Below are positions 20,705-31,353 of a stretch of DNA of 64,000 nt, piece by piece. Source of the DNA: Lentinula raphanica. Lineage: Eukaryota > Basidiomycota > Agaricomycetes > Agaricales > Omphalotaceae. The stretch is taken from contig JANVFP010000006.1 of assembly GCA_027919835.1 (NCBI GenBank), positions 1,364,001 through 1,428,000 on the forward strand, in the 5' to 3' direction. A model generated the notes under the pieces. That model did not search any database and was not told where the DNA came from. It was given only the letters and a program-made list of their open reading frames with translations. The stretch's first letter is position 1, and each line of letters opens with the position of its first letter. The translations under genes were made by a program, and so were the position numbers.

Positions 20705-22837
20705 ATGGCAAAAGCTAAATCTTCCGCTGCAAAAGCCAAAGATGCAGAAACCAAAGGTAGGAAAGGGAGGACCCGCACGATTATCAACGCGAAGAAGAGC
20801 ACAGGTGCTCCTGCACCTTTGAGGGCTATCGGTGGCAAATCTGTGTCCGGCTCTTCTTCTGCCACTGCTCCTTCACCTAGCACACTTTCAGCCGCCGAGA
20901 CAGAAGAGCCCAATGATGATTTCATGGATGGCACTCTGACTCCTCTTTCTGTCGAAGATGAGGCTTTGGAGACGCATCCTCGCCGCTCCTCGCGCTTGAA
21001 GGATCAAGCTGTAAGGTCCAGTCATATTGCCTCTACAGAATCTCCTGCTCCCGCTCCCGCTCCTGCTCCTGCTCCCGCTCCTGTTCCTGCTCCTGTTCCT
21101 GCTCCTGCTCCTGCTCCCGCTCCTACTGTTAGTACCCCAGAGGATGCCGAGATGTTGGATCTTTCTTCTGGAACCGAGCAGAATGTAAGTGATCTAGCTG
21201 ATTTGTCCTTGTTACTTCAATCATTCCTTAATCAGTTCTGTGCCGGCTGCCATGACGGTGGCAAACTTGCCCGTTGTGAGGGGGAACTGCTCTTCGGAGA
21301 GGCTCTGCATCCTATCTGCGGTCGTTTCATGTGCTATGGACCACCAGGTAGCCGCCGCTGCCTTGAACTTAATGAAGAGGCGATTCAGACTGGGATTCGT
21401 GACAAAAGAATCGCGTTCGTGTGTCCCGCTTGCTGGAAGTACAAGCACCGGCATTCGAAGGATGATATTGCATACGAGGTATATTGAAACAGATTACTCG
21501 TGAGTCTTCAAACCTACTCATTCTCATGTAGGGATTCTTTCAACGTAACGAGCCTGCTGTGAGCATGAAGAACATGCTACACGCCGTCCATTCTGTGAGG
21601 CGGAGCCTCACTGCACTAGATCTAGTCCCAGTGGCTGTCGTTGCGATTACTCTGGTAGGCATGGCTCACGAGCCATATGATGCTGCTGTTGTGGAGCTTG
21701 ATAGCTATTACCGAGCATCCAAAACGCCGTTTCTCAAATTCACGATTGCCTTTGATCTTTCGGACAATGGGTTTGACAAGTACATGAAAGAGATTAGCTC
21801 CCTAGTCATGATGCTAGCAAAGTAAGTTCGCAGTAAGTGATTGAAATTGCTTGCCCACAGTTTACTATAGACATGAGATCAAACGGGTGATTGTGTTCAT
21901 CACAACCCACTCTACCCCGGACACTGGGCTTCTTCATTTCATGCCCAATGAGCAAGGGGCAGGAACTGTTTCAGAGGTAAGATCTAATCATGTCTCAATT
22001 TCCGAGCCTCACAAGATGTTCATTCTGTTCTAGGTGCTTCGGACTCTGGTCCCAGACAGCTTTGTCCAGTATCTCAATGCGCCGGATGTCAACGGCACCC
22101 TGTTTATGCTAGCCTGCGGTGGAGCATTCATGCACAAGGCTAGCTTTGGGTGCTTTACCAATCTCATCATAACGTAGGCTTCAAGAAATTTTGTGAGCAA
22201 GAGTCTATCTAATATATTGCCCATTTTTAGCCGCACCTTCCGCTCAATTACTGCATTCCCGGCGAATGATCTTCAACCTCTCGAAGCTGCTCGCTGGTGC
22301 CAAGACTACATACGACGAGTCCTAATTCAGAAGGAAAGTGTCGAGCGTGCTCTCAAAAGGATCTGCAGTTCGAACTGGAGTCTTGGACAGCACTCAAATG
22401 TCCTCGTCTGGTATCTAACGCCGACCCATCCAAGGTCCTCATCTGAGATGCATAACCAGACACTCTCCATCAAGTGGCTCGTATGGTATCATAGTATCCA
22501 AGCTCCTTGTGGTATCTGGCTCACTGATACTTGGTGCAAGACTTGTCACTGTCTTGCAAGTCTTGAGCTTCTGAAGCCCCGCTTGGTCAAAGAAGGTGAT
22601 GCTGAATACATCATTGTTGATTGCCGGGCAAATGCTGCACCACCCATCTTGGGCCCGCGAGGTGCAGCTGTTTCTCAATTCTCACTTCCTTGCCCACCTA
22701 TCAATAAAGTCAAACGAACTGGCATTCATCTCCAGGTTCCTTTCGGAAAGCCTAATCTTATCATAGGTGAATGGCTAATGCTTGATTATGTGTGGCCGGA
22801 GGGGAAAGGCGATAATCATGTAGAACGCTTTTCTTAG
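20705..22837 (+). CDS. Zinc-finger protein with a caspase/CHAT-like His/Cys core
   Basis: Exons 20705-21184, 21236-21478, 21532-21821, 21871-21976, 22034-22173 and 22231-22837 join without a stop to 621 residues. Residues 1-160 are basic and disordered, with a Pro-Ala repeat. Residues 161-240 carry a PHD-like cluster (CAGCHDGGKLARCEGE, HPICGRFMC, FVCPACWKYKH). About 241-450 has a strand-helix pattern with VIVFITTHSTPDTGLLHF and later GTLFMLACGGAF, then SITAFPANDLQPLEAARW and an amphipathic tail. A His after one core strand and a Cys after the next, followed by a strand and a helix-rich end, is the layout of caspase/CHAT peptidases. However, the usual HG is HS here and I cannot confirm the fold. 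The C-terminal 180 residues are unrecognised. The gene faces the convergent gene at 23063. Intron 1 is 51 bp and in frame, so a retained form would also be open. Confidence 0.7.
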
Positions 22838-23062
22838 CTATTGATCATTGGAATCTGCTTTCAATGTATATAAATCAATCAGCTAGTATTAGTTCAGTAG
22901 TAATGATTTGGTAGTAATGCAGTAGTACTCAAGGAGTGTGGATGCAAAGGAGCGTTGAATGGCTTTGGAAATTAAAGTGAATATAAAGGTGTTTAAATAT
23001 TAAGTTGGAGTAAGGGTGTAAACGGAATGAATCAAACTGAAATGTCAAGAACGAAGAGATAG
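22838..23062. other. Short intergenic space between convergent genes
   Basis: This is 225 bp of AT-rich DNA holding both 3' ends, with several TAGTA repeats near 22880-22930. Nothing else is seen. Confidence 0.6.
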
Positions 23063-24285
23063 TTAGGCTGCAGCTTCAATGAGACAAGCACTAATAGCCC
23101 GACGCTTTGTCTTAAGCGTGTCCTGGATGAGCTCTGCAGTGTATACCTCGAGCTCACTTCCCCCAGCTGATTTTGACCTTGGGTCAATCCCATACGTGAA
23201 GTAACCAGGATAGTCCCACGCAAATTTGATTCTCTGCCAATGATTGTAAAGATCACTAGCACGGCCATAGTCTGCACCTATTGATAGATGATCATGAGTA
23301 TCATTACGCTTTGGAAGCATTGCTACACACCATGAACCATTGGTGACGATGGATATTTCTCGTAGTTCCAAGACCACTTGGGACAATCCTCTGCCCATTC
23401 AAAGTATGCAACTTTATCATTCCAGGTTCTCTCTCGCCACTCAAAACTTTGAAGTATATCCGTCAACGTCTCCTGCTTATCATTGCAGTATGTGACGGTG
23501 ATCAACGACAACGACTTCCAGGTAGAACCACGTTTCAGTCCCAAGTTCATGAGAACATTTCGCATCAACTTGAAAGCTTCGTATCGTTGGAATAGCGACA
23601 TGGAGCGATGATCGCCAAAGTAAAGCTTGTCGGTATCGATGCTGATACAGCCGCAGTATTCCCTGAATGTCGAAGCAATACATACGCGAGTATCACGTCG
23701 GACTGACCGTGGAACAGGAGGTGGGCTTGGCCGAATAGTGTAAGGCTTGAACCGGAGTCGCGGGCGATGGTTATGAACTCGACCTGACACCTCAGACGAA
23801 GAAGTGGGTGCAGCGGGGGAGTGCGACTCATGCGAAGAGTTGGGCGACAGTGCAGATGTCAAGGTAGATTGATCGTTTACTGTGATCGTATTGCTGTCTA
23901 GGAGTGACGGTGAAAGGGTAATAGCCTGACCATCTGTAGAGGTCGAAGATGGAACAGAAGTGTGTTCAAGGTAGATGCCAGCCAGGTCGCAGGCCAGCGC
24001 TGAAAGATCACAGTCCAATAGCTGGGATACAAGTGAAGCATATTCTGCTTCGCTCGACGCAGTGAAGGTGCTCCCATCAGGTCCTTGGAATGTGAGACCT
24101 ATATCTGTCATAGAAGGTAGTGCAGAATCGCCCAGAGCAGAACTATCAAGAGCAGAAATGTCGAGAGCAGAATCATCGATATCAGATATGAGACTGGTGT
24201 TGATTAAATCTAGGATACCAATGGCGCCCTCCATGGCAAGGAGGTAATATGGAAGTCGAAAGGAAGTAAGAAATGCGACGTCCAT
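23063..24285 (-). CDS. Unknown protein, second gene of the accessory trio
   Basis: Two exons (24285-23331 and 23277-23063) join in frame to 389 residues. Residues 1-90 are acidic with a Ser-Ala-Leu-Asp repeat (ALDISALDSSALGDSAL). A Ser/Thr/Pro-rich linker follows to about residue 180. The C-terminal 200 residues look globular: RVCIASTFREYCGCISIDTD, then SWNYEKYPSSPMVHG and a Trp/Tyr-rich end (FAWDYPGYFTYGIDP). I do not recognise the family. The ATG at 24285 begins the frame; a second ATG 17 codons on is possible. The gene lies convergent to the zinc-finger gene and divergent from the integrase-like gene, with 210 bp between start codons, so a shared promoter with the latter is likely. Confidence 0.65.
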
Positions 24286-24495
24286 TTGTGCTACACTCCT
24301 TAAATAAAGCTGAATGTCCGAGCATAGATATGTAGCGTGGGGGTTTGCATATAGAGTTCTGCAGCGTCAGCGTAAATAGTGGCTGTGTTTGAGTATATAA
24401 GCGCCATTGAATTTCAGACTTCAGGCCTATTTGTGATATCAACGTGCGGTTCTGGATTACTTATACTTGCATTCATCTTGATAATTTCTTTCACA
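24286..24495. promoter_or_regulatory. Shared divergent promoter of the unknown gene and the integrase-like gene
   Basis: This 210 bp between two start codons contains TATATAAGCGCC on the plus strand, about 100 bp from the integrase ATG. It is the best TATA-like element in the region and the third copy of the ATAAGCGC word before a TE-type gene. Confidence 0.4.
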
Positions 24496-26378
24496 ATGCC
24501 CACCACGAACACTGATGGGCTACTTAATGCATTCCGCCTTCATTATGACCAGTTTTATCAGCTGTTGGTTAGTGTTTACACCCAGGAAACTGATCCCTTC
24601 TTGTTGCGTCTTCTGGGAGAGGATCTTGAGGAATTTGCGCATTTGGTCAATCAGGTACTATTGATAGATATTCTTTCGATCAAGAGATTGGGTTATTCAT
24701 GAGATTCAATAGCATGCCCATATATTTTCATCTGACGAGCTTCAAACACTTCGCACTGGAGTTCAGCTCATGATTATAGATGCGCGAGCACGATATGACC
24801 ATCAAACGGAAGCCTCACATAGGGGAAGACCAGAAGTATTATACAGCACGCATACAGAGGGTCGTGGTCGTCCTCGAACAGAAATTGACCCAGCATTTCT
24901 CCATTGGGCATATAGTCATCGTACAACTTCAGGGATTGCTCACTTTCTTGGAGTGTCTCGAGAGACTGTCCGACGGCGTCTTCTTGAGAATGGCATTGCT
25001 TTTCCCGGAAATGATCCCTTTTCATCCAATGGCGACTCTGACTCTGATGAACTCCTTGATGCTCAGATTCAAGAGCCTACATCACTACCAGAGGCAGTTG
25101 TTGCTGAAGCGACGTCTATTGCTTCCACTTCATTGTCAGGAAATCGATCATCAAGCATATCCGATCAGCAACTTGATTCTCTATTAAGCCACTTGAAGGT
25201 TTATTATAGCCGTGCAGGAATTCGAATGCTCGATGGACTGCTTCGTCGTGTAGGCCATATCGTCCCCTACAATCGCATTCAACAGTCTCTTCTTCGAATT
25301 GACCCAATTCATCGAGTCTTTGACCGCATTCGTATACGACGCCGTGGTTATTCCGTCCCAGGTCCTAACTCATTATGGCACCATGATGGTCACCACCGTG
25401 AGCATCTGTACAGTTGCAAACTGACTGAATCTGACTCTGATGTTTGGACATGTACTATAGGCCTTATACGTTGGGGAATTGTGATACATGGTTTTATCGA
25501 TGGATACTCTCGGATGATTACAGGAATGCGCGCTAGTAATAACAACAGAGGTGAGACTGTGCTTTCACTGTTTATAGCCGCAGCCGAGCAATACGGAGTT
25601 CCATCGAGACTACGTGGAGATCACGGTATTGAAAATGTTTGGGTGGCTGCATTCATGGAACACGCAAGGGGAGAAGGTCGGGGCTCATATATATGGGGAA
25701 GGTAAGGTTTTTAATACTTGAACAGTTGAAGCCACTCATATCTCCTGTAACCTTAGATCTGTCCATAATGTCCGGATAGAGCGTCTATGGGTTGACATCA
25801 GTCACTACATCAGTCAAACATGGCACGATCTGTTCATGACCCTCGAGCTGCGACATGGTTTAGATGCATTAAACACCAATCATATATGGCTTCTTCAGCA
25901 TCTCTTTCTCACCACCATCAACGAACAGCTAGCCCTTTGGGCTGAAGGATGGAATAACCATCGTATATCGCAGCGAAATGGGCCATCTCGATCTCCAGAA
26001 GATATGTTTGGATTCGATATGATTGCTAATGGCCTACGAGGGGGATCATTGGATGAAGTTGCTATGACCGATGAGGAGCTTGAGGTCTTTGGTGTTGACT
26101 GGGAGGGGCTGAGGGACGATGATTTGTTGAACTCACTGCGTAGAAATTATAACCATGAGGGGTCGGGCTCATGGTTGGGACAGCGTGGGCCCCCTCCTGA
26201 GTTGAACCGTGTCGTGGTTGATCCACCCCCTGGACTCTTCACTCTGGAGCAGCTAGCATACATAGATGATCAGCTCAGAGCCTTCAGCCGTGAGCCCCAA
26301 GAAGAGTCTGTAGTTCATTTGTGGACAAGCTCTCTGGCTCTCGTAAGGTCCATGGGCGTTGATTCAATTTCATTTTAG
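24496..26378 (+). CDS. DDE integrase-like protein with HTH (TE-derived)
   Basis: Exons 24496-24654, 24713-25701 and 25757-26378 join in frame to 589 residues. Residues about 110-160 form a helix-turn-helix (GIAHFLGVSRETVRRRLLEN) after a GRGRPR hook. The catalytic region has LWHHDGHHREHL (first Asp), GFIDGYSRMITG, SRLRGDHGIENVWVA (second Asp) and VHNVRIERLWVDI (Glu). This is the DDE spacing of retroviral-type integrases. The family, an integrase-core group found in fungi and animals, is common in Agaricomycetes, often without obvious transposon ends. The tail (ELAYIDD-type helices) is family-typical. Triad and frame are intact, so the protein may be active or domesticated. No reverse transcriptase or terminal repeats are seen nearby. 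Confidence 0.8.
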
Positions 26379-26664
26379 GGTATGTCAAAATATTTGTTGT
26401 AAAAAAAGTTAGAATAAACATTTGTGCAACAGTGTCTACAATACACGTCCTTCTGTCAAAAGGACCATTCAATACACATACTTGAGGAAGGCCATCAATT
26501 GGACGGAAGCAGAAGATAGTCAGGTAGTAGTACGATTTAGTTTATAGGACATATGATTTTATTTGGTCAATGTTCTCTAATGATGTACTGAGTATTCGGC
26601 GTAGTAGGTTTCCATTAGCAATGCATCAATCTCTTCCTGAAGAAGTGCTGGATTTCCACTGCAT
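26379..26664. other. 3' flank of the integrase-like gene
   Basis: AT-rich DNA with no gene. I searched here and before 20705 for matching inverted ends and found none convincing. Confidence 0.45.
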
Positions 26665-26832
26665 TTACGCTGATCTATTGCTGCAGTTACGCTGATCTTC
26701 CGCTGCAGTTACGCTGATCTTCCGCTGCAGTTACGCTGATCTTCCGCTGCAGTTACGCTGACCTTCCGCTGCATTCATGCTGATCTTTCGCTGCAGTCAC
26801 GCTGGTCCTCCGCTGCTTTCACACTGAACTTC
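26665..26832 (+). repeat. 21-bp minisatellite (about eight units)
   Basis: The unit CTGATCTTCCGCTGCAGTTACG is repeated, perfect in the middle and decaying at both ends (for example CTGGTCCTCCGCTGCTTTCAC). Each unit holds a CTGCAG site. Confidence 0.9.
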
Positions 26833-29800
26833 AAGCAGAAATCTACTGACCTGTGTTAACCACAGGATGACATCTGCAAAGACTTTCTAAACTGCTGGTG
26901 CTGCGACAGTGACTTGTTGTTCAAACATATGTTTGATCTGGTCTCAGCATAGAATTGTTTAAAATAATGAGAGTAAGGTTGCGAATGTTGTATAATACTC
27001 TGTACCACTATGAATAACGCAAAATAGGGTTTTGAATTGCCCATCTCATATACAGAACACTGCAGCTGTGAGAACTGATATTCTGAGTAGGATTGATGAT
27101 TTGGAGTAAGCTGTAGACACCGTGAGTAGGAGATCAAGTAAGCAGTAGAATTTTGCGTGAAAATTGCCACTATAGCAAGCTCCGTCCAACCGTGACCCAA
27201 GTTGTTTCTACCCAGGCCTACTCGAGTACAGTGGAACTGCTGAGCTTTAATATGTTTCTCTGTGTTCCCCAATTTTTGAGTCCGGCATCGTTTACTTTCA
27301 CAACTCGAGACACCATCTACCTACGATATTGCCAGTCTTCAGCATGAGCAATCTTCACGGTCGCTTCTACAGACTACATGCCATCAGGCTGTTTCTGTTT
27401 TTCAACTACCCACTGTCGTTCCGAACTGAATCCCGAGCAACGAATCATTCATCTCTTGGTCATGACCGAAACTCTGAGCACACTCGAAACATTCTGCACG
27501 CACGACCTCGTTGAGCTCATTCAGTGTATAACTCATTTTAGCGTGGGGCGAAGATATGTGGAGATTCGAGTTCTAGACAGATACATGAAGTACAAGTGAG
27601 AAAATGACTAGGGATTGGGCAAGCACCGAAGACTTACCACAGAAGAGCCTCTGAAAAGGTCCTTGGCCAGCAGGTGGTACTTAAGAGAAGGCGAAGCAGT
27701 GAGAGCTTGGGCTTTCTCAGCCGCTTAACGTTGGTATTCTACTCATCTTCAATATTGCTGGTTTTATTGAGATTGCATAGAATTGCGGAGGATCGTTGCA
27801 CAAGGTCAAGAATTACCATTAGAACGCCCGACAGTCGACTGAGGTCAAATGGTCCCCGTCGGTTCTGCGGTATGATCCATGCTGCTATCTTCACTGCCCT
27901 CCAGCATGCCAATTGATTTCAGATAGTTCGATGTTAATCAGGCCTGAATGAAGAGGAAGCAGAGGAGGAAATCGAGAGTATCAATACATGTGATTGCATC
28001 GTAGATGCTAGAATATTGGTGAGCGACCCCAGTAACGGCAAGGTGGTATTAGATGGGTGAACTATCCACTCGACGTGCCTCGCTCTAAGCCTATGACGAG
28101 GATGGACAACTTGCTGCTTTGAGGGGAAAGGAAATCTATTACCAAAATGTACCCTCGATATACATTGTGCTTGCGCACAGCAAAGATGCTCACCATTTGG
28201 ATACCCCCTTACAACTTATCAATGGCAAGCCTGCTTCAACTCGCTCCACCCAGGCCAATGATAGCCAACCATCTGATCTCACTCGATTGGCAAGCGCTGA
28301 GTCGAGAAAGGAAAAACTAGACCGCCTGCTAGCGTTTGGTTTGCTGGTGCTGCACAAGGATACAGATATTAGATCACTCCGAATACGATTGACCACATTG
28401 GGAGTACGATGTAGATAGCCAGCTGCCAGGACTAGAAGTCAAAAAGATGAAGGCACAGAAGGTAAGCGAGAATATTGACGGGATGGTGTCGTTATTGTGA
28501 ACCTCGACCTACATGAGAGTTAGACATTGAGTAGATTGTGCACAAACCAAGGGCTTGCCCTGCTTCGATCAAGTTCAGCTAATCTGTGGGATAAGTGGAG
28601 GAATCGGGATTCTGGGCCTGGGCTAAGGGCAGGCTAAGGGCTGCTAAGGGCTTGAGCTTCAAGAGCTTGAAGCCCGAGGCCTTGAGGACACGCGTCACGA
28701 AGCGCTGCCGGTGACTGCTGCAGGCAAAGCCTCTAAAGTTTTCAACTGTTTTCGACTGAGGTACATGTAGCTGGGTAGTATGTACAATGAACATGCACAC
28801 AATGTTGAATCTCAAACAGAGCCTCAAGAGTCAGAATCTCAAAGTTTGTGCGATTCATAAACCAAGCAGAATATATGGATTTTTTACTCGATCGAAAGAA
28901 ACAAGTCTATCGAATATATTACAGTAGGAATAAACTGAGAATCAAGAAGAGGAAAGTAGCGACGTGCATGTACTCAATCATTACAAAGACAGAAGCTGGT
29001 CGAAAGAATTCAGCTCCCTTCATCATCATCAAGAGGTGAGGCCGATTCAGATCTTTGAGATGATCCCACGACCCCCCTCCCCCCCCCAAAACAGGAAGGT
29101 TGCCGATTGCCGAACATACGGCTGCTCACAACCTGACCAGTCACCGTTGAGTCTTGACGTGTATCTACTATCTCTCATTGTTCTCATCTCTGGTATTGAC
29201 GAACCCTCATTCGAGCGCTTGCCTGAGGGCTCACTAGCACTCTCTCTTCACAAAGGTTTCAAGCTTTGGCCACCATAACATCCTCACAGCATTCCGAAAA
29301 CTTCTTTTCTTTGGTTCACAATTCAACTGATAATTTTGCTCCCTCACTGACAAGTGACAACGCTCAATTCACTGTAGGAGGAACATATCTTTTTGGGAAT
29401 AGGGCACTCGGTGTCTAGAGCGCTACAAATGGGTTAGAATGGGCATTTTGTCCTGAAAGAAATGTACAATGGGTGCGTGGTGAGAGGTTTCTGAGGCAAT
29501 CAATCCACACTAATTCTCATAAAGCTATGCAGGGCACTGGGATTCTGCATTAGGGCCTGTTGCTCCTGCTGCTCACTCACATAACCATTTTCTCCTAGCC
29601 ATCTTGCTTACATTCATCCTTCGGTAGTCACCTGTAGTCACTCGATAAGTGCTGCTCTTTAAGTACCAATGGTATTGTCTGCTGCACTTGTGTGTCCATA
29701 CAACCTGAGGCCTGACCTTCCTCATCTCAACTACTCTACCGAGCTGGAAACTGTTTTCTTGTCGATGACAATCTCATTCATTGTTAGTCGTTGCTGTGTA

Positions 29801-30132
29801 TACAGTGTGTATACTACAGAATATATCAGTGTTCGGCCGAATCGGCAACCAATGGCATCCCGGCAGTGTCAAAAATCCATCATTCTCGTGGCATCTGTCA
29901 TCTCAAGATCTCGAATCGGGCTCACCTCTTGATCATCATCACAGTTAACAATCATGTACATGTAGTATGATCTACTAGTATGCAAGTTGGGTGATGTGAG
30001 TTGGTAGTAGACTCCTTCCCAGTGGCCGGAATAACTCGCTGCGTTGTTGATGACAGTCGATCAAAAAGCCGCGAACGCGGCTCTTCGAGCCCGTACTTCG
30101 ATCGAGTTATCATCGAACGTCACCGGGCCGAA
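26833..30132. other. 3.3-kb degenerate region with scattered repeat fragments
   Basis: No intact gene. Near 27301-27345 (CTCGAGACACCATCTACC then GATATTGCCAGTCTT) it matches 33344-33390. Near 28318-28360 (GACCGCCTGCTAGCGTTTGG) it matches 33115 and 35426. At 27655-27690 the minus strand carries a weak copy of the secreted-gene leader (GCTGGCCAAGGACCTTT). Around 28655-28685 GCTTCAAG and CTTGAAGC form a stem, and at 30068-30083 AGCCGCG and CGCGGCT form another. A C-rich run sits at 29070-29090. It reads as old segmental copies and decayed elements. Confidence 0.5.
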
Positions 30133-30842
30133 CTAGCCGACTGGGTCTATTGAGTCTTGACTATAGTGCGAAGTGGCCTCAAATCCTTCGAATCGCTTTG
30201 ATGGGTCCCACTGTGGCTGAGTTAGTATATTAAATTATAACAAGAAAAGAAAGAAGGCAGGCATACCGGGTCTTTGCAAATTCCAAAATTTCCCCAACCA
30301 GGTTTGTGCACTATGTTCTCAACTTTTTCTAACTTGCCATTATACTTGTGGTCTGACCGTGGTTCCGGTTCGACCCATCCGCCAACATCCGTTTTGTGGA
30401 GTATATCATTTCTGGCCATCAACATATACCTGATGCGAAACGATACTGCCCCTTCCGGTACTTTGGCAGCAGGTACTATGGAGAGGGCACCATTATCCTT
30501 CGTTATTCTCATGAATGCTGGCAAAGCATCGTCATTTGCGATATTCATCTTTTCTGTCACAAAGCTTTTCACTGGAACCTCTGCATCGCTGTGGCCAAGC
30601 AGGCGTTCCGGGAGCATGATTTCAATCATTTCCTTCACAGTACTGGTCTGGTCGTCGTCATGAAAAAATTTAGAGACTATCATGATACTATGTTGACAGG
30701 AAAAAGTGCTTACAGGATAAAATTTACCATCTACCTCGAGTCTTCCGGGCGAAGATGCTTCAGTGTTGACGGGTATTGCACGCATGAGAGGCAGAGGTGC
30801 AAAAACAACAAGCCATGCGTATGCGTAGGGTGTGAACCGCAT
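30133..30842 (-). CDS. Small secreted protein 1 of a local paralogous family
   Basis: Exons 30842-30714, 30647-30267 and 30216-30133 give 43, 127 and 28 codons, 197 residues in all. The N-terminus is a signal peptide (MRFTPYAYAWLVVFAPLPLM, likely cut after RA) followed by IPVNTEAS. The mature part has no known domain and few Cys, and includes SFRIRYMLMARNDILHK and GWVEPEPRSDHKYNG. Paralogues at 33689 and 45918 share the signal peptide plus short propeptide in exon 1, a long exon 2, a short exon 3 and phase-0 introns, but almost no sequence in the mature part. About 460 bp upstream lies a leader conserved in all three, with a likely 5' UTR intron. The role is unknown; candidate secreted effectors or adhesion proteins of fungi look like this. 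Confidence 0.65.
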
Positions 30843-31298
30843 GATAGCTAGGAGACGAGGTGAAAGGCGAGACTCGTTAAGTGTCGTTTGGAAGCGTTTG
30901 ATAAGGTAGGTGTGTAGAGTCAGAAAGGAAGGTCCAGAGAAACCGTTTTGGATGTCTGCAGAAAGCGGGACATTAGTAAAAAGAGCTGGAGAGTCGAATG
31001 AGATGTAGACTGACAAGATGAGCTGAAAATCCAAAGGTGTCTTGTCTTCGATGGCAGATAGAGACGAGTTGGCAAGTGGGGGAAGCGAACTTGGGGGTCT
31101 GTTCATTTGAGACGGAGTTGAGCAAGTACTAATAATATGAAACGTAAGAAGATCACATACCTTGAAGAATGCACGAGTAGTATCGTGAAACCGTTTCGCA
31201 GGGTTGAGGCGTACGGTGTATTTTGAGTAACAGAGTTGAAAGTCTAGAGAATATGAAACCTGAGTTTGTTGAATCAAGACGATGGCTACGCCTGAGAC

Positions 31299-31353
31299 GT
31301 ACGAAGAACAATAAAATCCTTGGCCAGCAAGGCAAACGTTCAACGTTCGATGG
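31299..31353 (-). promoter_or_regulatory. Conserved 5' leader and splice donor of secreted gene 1
   Basis: Read on the minus strand: ATCGAACGTTGAACGTTTG, then CCTTGCTGGCCAAGGA, then a donor-like GTACGT. The same order occurs before the other two secreted genes. A following AACTCAG about 45 bp on could be the acceptor of a 5' UTR intron. Confidence 0.55.

Noticed and set aside
29065..29095. C-rich run as a possible quadruplex or telomere-like element
   Set aside because: Irregular homopolymer without a repeat unit.
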